Shown here: piece by piece, positions 7,883-14,024 of the stretch | Layout of the letters: each line of letters starts with the position of its first letter | Numbering within the stretch: the first letter of the stretch is position 1 | NCBI GenBank assembly: GCA_024278565.1 | Contig: JAJRSY010000133.1 | Location: forward strand, 1-20,923 | DNA: 20,923 bases | Reading direction: 5' to 3' | From: Bacteroidota bacterium | GTDB lineage: Bacteria; Bacteroidota; Bacteroidia; Flavobacteriales; Flavobacteriaceae | Translations under genes and position numbers: made by a program | Notes under the pieces: generated by a model | Told to the model about the DNA's origin: nothing | What the model saw: only the letters and a program-made list of their open reading frames with translations | The model's database searches: none

Positions 7883-7905
7883 ACCTGCCTGACCGGCAGG
7901 CAGGG
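7883..7905. repeat. GC-rich palindromic repeat, copy 5
   Basis: CCTGCCTG and CAGGCAGG pair perfectly around ACCGG (7884-7904). It lies 30 bases after copy 4. Confidence 0.85.
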
Positions 7906-7917
7906 CGGTCTTATGTC

Positions 7918-7963
7918 TTTTATCGGACAACAATGTTTTTTTATCATTAGTGTCCGACTAAAA
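7918..7963. repeat. Back-to-back inverted pair of IS-end sequences
   Basis: TTTTATCGGACAACAATG (7918-7935) is an inverted copy of CATTAGTGTCCGACTAAAA (7945-7963), with one gap and two mismatches, around a T-rich centre. The right half includes the left terminal repeat of the IS4-type remnant. The left half also resembles 337-353. Confidence 0.65.
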
Positions 7964-8042
7964 TACGATTTTGCTGAATTATGGTTGTTTGCCCCCTTTA
8001 AAACGATACTATTTCACTTTAAGTTGATATAGCAAGTATATA

Positions 8043-8780
8043 TCAAAATAGGCTTAGTTGTTTGTCTGGAGGTTTTGTGGTTGGTTCCAACCATTGTTTA
8101 TTGGGGTTTTCAAGAAATTTGAATAAGTCTATATAAGTCATTAAGTAGAATCGTATCATTGATGCCATATTTGAGTATACCCACCTACGTTTGGTTTTTC
8201 GTTGTATTACCAGCATGGGCAATTGTATAATAAGGCCACACCAAATCTGTATTTCAATGGCATTTTGATTATCTCCAAAAAAGTACTTGAGGGGGAAGTT
8301 TTGCTGTAGACGCTTGAACATGGTCTCTATCTGCCACCTGTGTTTGTAGATAACAGCGATTTTATCGGGTTCTAACTCAAAATGATTGGTAATGAACCCA
8401 TACACTTTTCCTTTTTCACTATCCTAATAGGCGACACGCCTTAGTTCAATGGTTTTATCTATTTTTTGAACGCTGATGCGCTCATCTTTCAAAACCATAT
8501 CACTTGTGGTATCGGATAAGGTACTGCGTTTGTGAAAGTACTTTAAGTTTCAAATGCCTATTCTGCCTTCACAGGCCAATAGTATAGTAGATAGTTCTCG
8601 CAAAGAGCTTACCCCACTCAATGTCAGAGCATTATCACTAAATCATCATAGGTCTTAAATCGCTTGTAACACCTATCACTATAATACTTAGATACTGTCC
8701 GAGCAATACTATCGGGAGAAAGCAACTTTAAAAGCTGTTTGATAAATAGGCTGTCCGCTAAAGTTGTTACTTTTGTTCAT
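8043..8780 (-). pseudogene. IS4-family transposase, frameshifted, internally deleted and with nonsense codons
   Basis: Reading the - strand from ATG 8778-8780 gives MNKSNNFSGQP. A one-base shift then continues as FIKQLLKLLSPDSIARTV and onward to LVIML, where a stop occurs. Another shift continues as TLSGVSSLRELSTILLACEGRIG, a TGA, then NLKYFHKRSTLSDTT. From there it jumps to SDMVLKDERISVQKIDKTIELRRVAY, a TAG (probably once TGG), and the open tail ending at 8043. The tail has the IS4 C-terminal pattern YKHRWQIE (Y-x2-R-x3-E). The jump after LSDTT removes the stretch that should hold the first catalytic aspartate. At least two frameshifts, two nonsense codons and one deletion mean it is dead. 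Confidence 0.85.
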
Positions 8781-8810
8781 AGTCCTATTTTTCGCAAAAT
8801 CAATATAACT

Positions 8811-8839
8811 AGCGGGAAATCCTTTTAGGAAATCCCGCT
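8811..8839 (+). terminator. Hairpin just inside the IS right end
   Basis: AGCGGGAaaTCC (8811-8822) pairs with GGAaaTCCCGCT (8828-8839) around a five-base loop, with one 2x2 internal mismatch, followed by TTTTAAAAAAAA. It lies between the IS end and the transposase start. Such a hairpin could stop read-through transcription entering the element or act as a + strand terminator. Confidence 0.5.
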
Positions 8840-8909
8840 TTTAAAAAAAATTAGTCGGACACTACTGATTTTTTATAAAAAATGTATCCCTTCCAAAGAA
8901 GTCATTTAT

Positions 8910-8917
8910 TATTTTTG
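8910..8917 (+). promoter_or_regulatory. Candidate -7 box for the DUF349 gene
   Basis: TATTTTTG fits TAnnTTTG. Transcription from it would give a leader of about 55 bases that includes the 17-base block also found in the IS remnant. No -33 TTG is in place. Confidence 0.35.
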
Positions 8918-8978
8918 TTGTTAGAAAGGTTGTTACTATCTTACAAAGGCAATCTTTCGCAAAATCAATATCTCGAAA

Positions 8979-11030
8979 ATGTCAGAAGAGAAAGAACAGA
9001 AACCATTGGAGAAAGTGGTCGGAAAGGAAAATACAGAAAAGGCCGAAACGCCCTTGGATACTGATGGTAACAAAGAAGTTACTCCTGAAATCGAAGAAAA
9101 AATTGAAGTGGCTGAAGAAGTGGCTGAATCTGTAATACCAAATACTGAAGGCACCAAAGAAAAAGAGGACAACGGTGAATCTGAAATTGACCAGAACAAT
9201 GCCGAAGATGCAGAAGATACCGATAACCACCGCAGGCATGAAATTCCTATTCTTGACTACCATGCCATGTCTATTGAAAACCTGACCGGTGAACTACAAA
9301 AGCTTGTAAAAAACGAAAAGGTACAGGCCATCAAAAAGCATGTAGAAAGTATTAAGTGTGAATTTGATCATAAATTCCAAGAATTCTTAGAGCGCAAGAA
9401 ACAAAATTTTGTGGCCAATGGAGGTAACGAAATTGATTTCAGGTACAATTCGGTCACAAAAAAACAATTTAATGAGGTTTATTCAGATTACAGGGATAAA
9501 CGAAGCCACTACCGCGCCAACCAAGAAAAAAGCCTAAAGGATAACCTAAGTGAACGGTTAGAGATAATAGAAAACCTTAAGGCATTGGTCAATGTAGAGG
9601 AGGATATCAACACCACTTACAAGAATTTCAAAAACATTCAAGAAAGGTGGCGTAGAACTGGTCCTGTGCCCCGCAACCATTATAATGACGTCTGGAAAAC
9701 CTACCAGCACCATACAGAAATTTTTTATGACTTTCTCAGCATCAACAGAGAGTTACGCGATCTTGATTTTAAACACAATTTAGAGGAAAAGCAAAAATTG
9801 GTTGTTCGGGCAGAAGCCTTGGCATATGAAGAGAACCTTAGCAAGGCATTTCGTGAACTTCAGATCCTACACAAAATTTGGAAAGAAGAAATAGGCCCGG
9901 TAGGTAAAGAGTACAGAGACCAAATATGGGATCTGTTCAGCGCAGCCACCAAGAACCTACACCAAAGACGACAAGAATATTTCAAAGACCTTGATAAGGT
10001 ACATGCACAGAACTTAGTGGCCAAACAAAAAATTATTGCTGAAATAAAAGCAATATCAGAGCATGTTGCCGATAACCATAAAGCCCTACAACAGCAAATA
10101 CAACAGATCGAAGAGCAACGTAAGGCATTTTTCAAAGCTGGCAAAGTACCTCAAAAGGTCAATGAAAAAACATGGGCCGAGTTCAAAGAAGCCGTTCGTG
10201 GTTTCAACCGAATTAAAAATGCTTATTACAAAGGACTGAAAAAAGACCAACAAGATAATTTAGATAAGAAAAGAATTTTATTGAATTTGGCAATTTCTTT
10301 AAAGGACAGTGATGATTGGGATACGGCCACCCAAGAAATGAAACGCATTCAAAACGAATGGAAGAAAATCGGTCATGTACCCCGTAAATTTTCAGATGCG
10401 ATTTGGAAAGACTTTAAAAGTGCCTGCAACCACTATTTTAATCGCTTGCACGCCCTAAAAAACAAATCACAAAAAGAAGAGGTTGAAAATCTAGAAAAGA
10501 AAAAAGCCTATTTAGAAAATTTAAAAACCTTTAATTTATCTGGTGAACGCGATAAAGATATAACGAGCATCAAAGAATTTGTCGACAAATGGAAAGCGCT
10601 GGGCAGGGTTCCTTTCAACAAAAAGAATATAGATCAAAAATTCGACAGAATACTGGATGGAATTTTCAAAAAACTCGGTCTCGGAAGACAGGAAACCGAA
10701 TTGCTGAAATATGGCAACAAGATCCAACAACTGGCGCAAAACGACAATGAAAGGGCAATTTCCAATGAGCGTACCTTTATCCGCAGAAAAATCGAAGAAA
10801 GCAAGAACGAGATTCTTCAGTTAGAAAACAATCTTCAGTTTTTCTCCAACGCTTCTGAAGACAATCCGCTGGTGAAAGATGTGGTCAAAAGAGTAAATGA
10901 CCATAAAGAAGACCTCTCAACATGGCAAGGAAAGCTCAAAAAGCTGAACATCATGAAGAACAACCTCAACAAGGCCGCAACAGAGACCGATGTCGAAACT
11001 GAGAGTATCACAACCGCTGATGAAGAATAA
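8979..11030 (+). CDS. DUF349 repeat protein with acidic N-terminus
   Basis: A 683-residue, highly charged, probably cytoplasmic protein. Residues 1-90 are acidic, low-complexity and probably disordered. After that come five copies of the DUF349 core, a W-x-x-x-G-x-V-P type turn followed by W-x-x-F-x-x-A helices. They are WRRTGPVPRNHYNDVW near 222, WKEEIGPVGKEYRDQIW near 300, FFKAGKVPQKVNEKTW near 383, WKKIGHVPRKFSDAIW near 460 and WKALGRVPFNKKN near 537. A coiled coil closes the protein (about 590-665). The role of DUF349 is not established, and I assign none. ATG 8979 is the only sensible start. A bidirectional terminator lies about 180 bases downstream. In this window it is cut off from aroE by IS debris. 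Confidence 0.88.
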   Translation: MSEEKEQKPLEKVVGKENTEKAETPLDTDGNKEVTPEIEEKIEVAEEVAESVIPNTEGTKEKEDNGESEIDQNNAEDAEDTDNHRRHEIPILDYHAMSIENLTGELQKLVKNEKVQAIKKHVESIKCEFDHKFQEFLERKKQNFVANGGNEIDFRYNSVTKKQFNEVYSDYRDKRSHYRANQEKSLKDNLSERLEIIENLKALVNVEEDINTTYKNFKNIQERWRRTGPVPRNHYNDVWKTYQHHTEIFYDFLSINRELRDLDFKHNLEEKQKLVVRAEALAYEENLSKAFRELQILHKIWKEEIGPVGKEYRDQIWDLFSAATKNLHQRRQEYFKDLDKVHAQNLVAKQKIIAEIKAISEHVADNHKALQQQIQQIEEQRKAFFKAGKVPQKVNEKTWAEFKEAVRGFNRIKNAYYKGLKKDQQDNLDKKRILLNLAISLKDSDDWDTATQEMKRIQNEWKKIGHVPRKFSDAIWKDFKSACNHYFNRLHALKNKSQKEEVENLEKKKAYLENLKTFNLSGERDKDITSIKEFVDKWKALGRVPFNKKNIDQKFDRILDGIFKKLGLGRQETELLKYGNKIQQLAQNDNERAISNERTFIRRKIEESKNEILQLENNLQFFSNASEDNPLVKDVVKRVNDHKEDLSTWQGKLKKLNIMKNNLNKAATETDVETESITTADEE

Positions 11031-11207
11031 CAAAGTGTATGGAAATTGACTCGTTTCAGTTTCTAAAATAGTCTTTTGAATTACCTGACCAACAATCGCC
11101 GAACCTATGAAAGCTCTTGCTCTTATACTCCTGCCAAACTTTGCGTTTAAATTCAACGGTATGTTGATTTTCAATATTTTAACTTTTTTTCTCCAATACT
11201 GATTACA

Positions 11208-11234
11208 AAAAGAGTTGCTGAACGCAACTCTTTT
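11208..11234. terminator. Bidirectional intrinsic terminator between the DUF349 gene and rny
   Basis: AAAAGAGTTGC (11208-11218) and GCAACTCTTTT (11224-11234) form a perfect 11-pair stem with loop TGAAC. The A/T ends provide U-tracts on both strands. It lies 36 bases past the rny stop and about 178 bases past the DUF349 stop, so it probably serves rny first. Confidence 0.8.
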
Positions 11235-11269
11235 AAATCAAAATTTATGGTTTACCTCTTTGTTATTTT

Positions 11270-12838
11270 TTATTTGGCCACGTTCACAGCTCTGGTCTCA
11301 CGTATGACAGTAACCTTCACTTGACCGGGGTAGGTCATGTCAGTCTGTATTTTTTGCGATATTTCAAAAGAAAGTTCAGCTGCCTTGTCATCGCTTACTT
11401 TTTCACTTTCCACGATTACCCGAAGCTCTCTACCCGCTTGAATAGCATAGGCTTTCTGCACCCCGCCGAACGCAAAAGCAACTTCTTCAAGGTCTTTTAG
11501 TCGCTGAATGTACGAGTCCATCACCTGTCGTCTTGCCCCAGGGCGTGCACCACTAATTGCATCACACACCTGAACGATCGGTGAAATCAAGGTTTTCATT
11601 TCAATTTCATCATGGTGTGCCCCAATTGCATTACAAACATCAGGTTTTTCACCAAACTTTTCAGCCCATTGCATTCCAAGAATGGCGTGGGGTGTTTCAA
11701 CTTCCGCCTCTGTATTCGGCACCTTGCCTATATCGTGCAAGAGACCTGCTCTTTTCGCTACCTTTGCATTTAAGCCTAGTTCAGCTGCCATAACCCCACA
11801 TAACTTTGCAACTTCCCTTGAGTGCTGCAAAAGATTCTGACCATAAGACGAACGGTATTTCATTCTCCCTACCGCCTTTATCAACTCAGGGTGCAGACCA
11901 TGAATACCAAGATCAATAATTGTACGCTTTCCAACCTCTACAATTTCGGCTTCGATCTGCCGCTCGGTCTTTTTAACGATTTCCTCAATTCGGGCTGGGT
12001 GTATCCTTCCATCTGTGACTAACTTGTGCAATGACAAACGTGCTATTTCTCTACGAACCGAGTCAAAACAAGACAGAATGATTGCATCAGGCGTATCGTC
12101 GACTATAATCTCCACACCGGTAGCCGATTCCAAAGCACGAATATTTCTACCTTCCCTACCGATTATACGTCCTTTGATATCATCAGACTCCAGATTGAAT
12201 ACGGATACGCAGTTCTCAACTGCCTCTTCGGCACCAATACGCTGTATGGTATTGATTATTATCTTTCTAGCTTCTTGCTGTGCCGTTAGCTTGGCCTCTT
12301 CCATAGTCGTCTGTAAATAATTCATGGCATCAGACTTTGCTGTTTCCTTTAACGATTCCATCAATTGACTTTTGGCATCATCTGCCGAAAGACCAGAAAT
12401 AGTCTCTAATTGTTGTACTTGGTTAGTATGCAACTTTTCAAGCTCGGCTTGTTTCTTTTCATAAAAAGCAGACTTATGCTCTACATCCTTGAGTTTGCCT
12501 TTTAACTGTTGGTTGAGATTTTTACTCTTTGCCAATTCACTGCTTGCAAGAGATTCTTTGTCTCGAATTCGTTTTTCGGCATCCCGTATTTTCTTATCCT
12601 TATTAAAAATTACTTTTTCATGCTCGCTCTTCAGCTCCAAAAATTTTTCTTTGGCCTGAAACATTTTATCCTTTTTAAGGTTCTCACCGTCAATCTTTGC
12701 GATTTTTAGTAGTGAAGCCGCTTCTTTCTTCGCATTTGCAACGGTCTTTGAGGCCTTCCCTTTTTCCATGAACTTTGCAATCACGAAGCCTATCACAAGC
12801 CCTACAACAGCCATTGTTATTGATGTTATATTATCCAT
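11270..12838 (-). CDS. rny: Ribonuclease Y
   Basis: A 522-residue membrane-anchored endoribonuclease that starts decay of many mRNAs. In order: an N-terminal membrane helix (MDNITSITMAVVGLVIGFVIAKF), a long charged coiled coil (about 25-190), a KH RNA-binding domain with GRIIGREGRNIRALE near 221-235, and an HD phosphohydrolase domain with the metal-binding pair H368-D369 in LLHDIGK. Length and order match the family. I start at ATG 12838; an in-frame extension to 12886 would put polar residues before the anchor. It lies downstream of the ZapB-like gene, zapA and the 6S-like RNA on the same strand. No own -7 box is visible, so part of its transcription may come from upstream. Confidence 0.94.
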   Translation of the reverse strand: MDNITSITMAVVGLVIGFVIAKFMEKGKASKTVANAKKEAASLLKIAKIDGENLKKDKMFQAKEKFLELKSEHEKVIFNKDKKIRDAEKRIRDKESLASSELAKSKNLNQQLKGKLKDVEHKSAFYEKKQAELEKLHTNQVQQLETISGLSADDAKSQLMESLKETAKSDAMNYLQTTMEEAKLTAQQEARKIIINTIQRIGAEEAVENCVSVFNLESDDIKGRIIGREGRNIRALESATGVEIIVDDTPDAIILSCFDSVRREIARLSLHKLVTDGRIHPARIEEIVKKTERQIEAEIVEVGKRTIIDLGIHGLHPELIKAVGRMKYRSSYGQNLLQHSREVAKLCGVMAAELGLNAKVAKRAGLLHDIGKVPNTEAEVETPHAILGMQWAEKFGEKPDVCNAIGAHHDEIEMKTLISPIVQVCDAISGARPGARRQVMDSYIQRLKDLEEVAFAFGGVQKAYAIQAGRELRVIVESEKVSDDKAAELSFEISQKIQTDMTYPGQVKVTVIRETRAVNVAK

Positions 12839-12963
12839 AAATATTAAAATTAACTTGTTAATTATGAGCAATTGCCCAATGTGCAAAATAACAATACCTT
12901 TTACTCAGCACCTTAATCAGTAAACCCCTTTGGCAATTTCACCAAATAATTGGATTCTATTTT

Positions 12964-13133
12964 AAAAAAAAAGCCCACATTGGAGAAGTTTTGTACAAAC
13001 TCCGATAAACAGGTTTAGGGCTACCAGACTGCTCAAGGATCCTTGTACTGGCAAGGCATGCTTTTACAATCTAAACTCACCCTTTTTAAAAAATTAGTGT
13101 TGAGTTTGTCAAAATTATTACCAATGTGGGCAG
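12964..13133 (-). ncRNA. ssrS: Probable 6S RNA (ssrS) between zapA and rny
   Basis: Read on the - strand, this stretch folds as one long rod. An 11-pair closing stem joins GCCCACATTGG (plus-strand 13121-13131) with CCAATGTGGGC (12973-12983). Eight more pairs, ACAAACTC (13102-13109) with GAGTTTGT (12995-13002), lead to an A/T-rich central bubble. An upper GTTTAG/CTAAAC stem and a CCTTG/CAAGG terminal hairpin follow. A run of nine U follows the closing stem, making an intrinsic terminator. Closing stem, open central bubble and terminal hairpin are the architecture of 6S RNA, which binds the housekeeping RNA polymerase by mimicking an open promoter. A position after zapA is classical for ssrS. 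No good own promoter box is seen; processing from a zapA transcript is possible. Ends are approximate. Confidence 0.75.
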
Positions 13134-13158
13134 TAACTTCTACTTTATATAAAAGAAC

Positions 13159-13455
13159 TTATTTAATACCAAGCTGGGTACTCACCAACGCATCCAACGC
13201 TTTTAAACGTTCGACAGCTTCGTTAGCTCCTTCTGAGCTATCAATGCCTTTTTGCTCAATTTTCGAAGCAAATTGTAGGGCACACATCGCCAATACATCT
13301 TGCTTATCACGAACGGCATAGCTCTTTTCGAATTTCTTCGCCAATTGCTCAATGTTTTTGGCCGCCTTTCGTAGACCCTCTTCTTGACTAGGGTCAATTG
13401 TCAAAGGATAAACCCTATCTGCAATCGAGAGCTTTATTTTGAGCTTTTCTGACAT
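13159..13455 (-). CDS. zapA: Cell division protein ZapA
   Basis: A 98-residue cytoplasmic protein that bundles FtsZ filaments at the division ring. It has the ZapA layout: an N-terminal strand-rich head (MSEKLKIKLSIADRVYPLTI), the conserved EEGLRKAAKNIE helix, the DVLAMCALQFA helix, then a C-terminal coiled coil. I start at ATG 13455 because this gives the typical MSEKLKIKLSI beginning; an in-frame GTG at 13467 is less likely. It lies 13 bases after the ZapB-like gene and 26 bases before the 6S-like RNA. Confidence 0.9.
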   Translation of the reverse strand: MSEKLKIKLSIADRVYPLTIDPSQEEGLRKAAKNIEQLAKKFEKSYAVRDKQDVLAMCALQFASKIEQKGIDSSEGANEAVERLKALDALVSTQLGIK

Positions 13456-13468
13456 AGTATGTTGCACC

Positions 13469-13759
13469 TTACACAGCGAGTTGACCGATACAATGATCTA
13501 ACTCTCTAATCAGTGCGTTTATTTTTAGCTTGGCTTCTGTTTTATTCGTATTACTGCCCAGCATTGAATTAGCTAGCTTTAGCGAATTGTACTTTTCCTC
13601 CCAATCAGAAACTGATTTTTGAGAACTATCTTGGTTCTTTCTTGTAGCGGTCAGTTCATTTTCCAACTTTGTATTGGACTGCTGCAACAACTCCAACTTA
13701 TGCAACAACTTACTAATTTTATTTTCTAAAGAATCAACTATATCGACCAATTCGCCCAT
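13469..13759 (-). CDS. Short coiled-coil protein, ZapB-like, upstream of zapA
   Basis: A 96-residue protein. Residues 1-65 are a continuous heptad-type coiled coil (MGELVDIVDSLENKISKLLHK and onward), followed by a short helical end with INALIRELDHCIGQL. There is no signal peptide. Its size, coiled-coil nature and place directly before zapA fit a ZapB-like partner in Z-ring assembly. Sequence alone cannot prove orthology, because coiled coils look alike. It is the first gene of the zapA operon and is preceded by a well-formed promoter and a leader hairpin. Confidence 0.8.
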   Translation of the reverse strand: MGELVDIVDSLENKISKLLHKLELLQQSNTKLENELTATRKNQDSSQKSVSDWEEKYNSLKLANSMLGSNTNKTEAKLKINALIRELDHCIGQLAV

Positions 13760-13761
13760 GC

Positions 13762-13782
13762 GTAAAACTCAATGCGTTTTAC
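13762..13782 (-). promoter_or_regulatory. Inverted repeat between promoter and start codon of the ZapB-like gene
   Basis: GTAAAAC and GTTTTAC are perfect inverted repeats around seven bases. They end two bases before the ATG and lie downstream of the expected transcription start, so they would form a hairpin in the leader or an operator. Confidence 0.45.
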
Positions 13783-13783
13783 A

Positions 13784-13814
13784 CAAAGTTAACATAGATT
13801 TCAGTACTTAGCAA
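13784..13814 (-). promoter_or_regulatory. Promoter of the zapB-like/zapA operon
   Basis: On the - strand there is TTG (13812-13814), a 20-base spacer and TAACTTTG (13784-13791). This is a full match to the Bacteroidota TTG-N17-23-TAnnTTTG promoter. It lies 24 bases before the ATG. Confidence 0.65.
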
Positions 13815-13832
13815 TACTTTTTTCATTTATTC

Positions 13833-13849
13833 TTAAAGTAATACTTTAA
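13833..13849. promoter_or_regulatory. Perfect operator-like palindrome
   Basis: TTAAAGTAATACTTTAA is a perfect 17-base palindrome with one central base. It lies between the divergent zapB-like and M23 genes, about 20 bases upstream of the -33 element of the former. It may bind a dimeric regulator; nothing else supports this. Confidence 0.35.
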
Positions 13850-14011
13850 TTTCTTTAAAACCGTTAGTTATGAGGGCAAGCGGTAATGTGAAGCGATCTT
13901 TTCTCTTGACGGATGCTGATTATCGCTTTCATCTGTTTAATTTTGTAAGAATAGCTTTTGGGTTGTACTGGTTTAATCTTAGAAGTTTATTATACCCCTA
14001 TCGCACCAACT

Positions 14012-14019
14012 TACTTTTG
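14012..14019 (+). promoter_or_regulatory. Candidate -7 box for the M23 peptidase gene
   Basis: TACTTTTG fits TAnnTTTG and ends five bases before ATG 14025, so the transcript would be leaderless or nearly so. No -33 TTG is at proper distance. Confidence 0.45.
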
Positions 14020-14024
14020 TTATT

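Larger units (their letters stand above)
7634..7942. other. Non-coding repeat-rich stretch between aroE and the IS remnant
   Basis: No gene is supported. The stretch holds three copies of the GC-rich palindrome (7675-7701, 7831-7853, 7883-7905). It also holds a 31-base relative of the IS left end (7647-7677), another TAGTGTCTG scrap at 7809-7817, and an inverted IS-end-like copy at 7918-7935. It looks like accumulated insertion debris rather than a regulatory region. Confidence 0.6.
7943..8869 (-). mobile_element. Decayed IS4-type insertion sequence (927 bases) with intact terminal inverted repeats
   Basis: The ends are 19-base terminal inverted repeats, 7943-7961 (ATCATTAGTGTCCGACTAA) and 8851-8869, matching at 18 of 19 positions. 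Inside, on the - strand, is a broken IS4-family transposase (8043-8780). The element is shorter than usual for this family because the middle of the transposase is deleted. Poly-T on both flanks prevents a clear target duplication from being called. With a wrecked transposase it cannot move by itself, but its ends might still be used by a full copy elsewhere. Confidence 0.8.

Noticed and set aside
7675..7905. Three similar palindromes in a row suggested a CRISPR array
   Set aside because: Spacing is uneven (about 130 and 30 bases), the repeats are full palindromes, and no cas gene is near. Further copies lie thousands of bases away.
8043..8405. An intact 120-residue - strand gene
   Set aside because: It is only the C-terminal part of the broken IS4-type transposase. 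Homologous reading continues upstream across stops and frameshifts.
10917..11174. An 85-residue - strand frame at the end of the DUF349 gene
   Set aside because: It overlaps real coding sequence, has no family features, and its orientation fits no neighbour.
13043..13321. A 92-residue + strand frame over the 6S-like RNA and zapA
   Set aside because: It is antisense to the RNA structure and to zapA, and the translation has no protein character.
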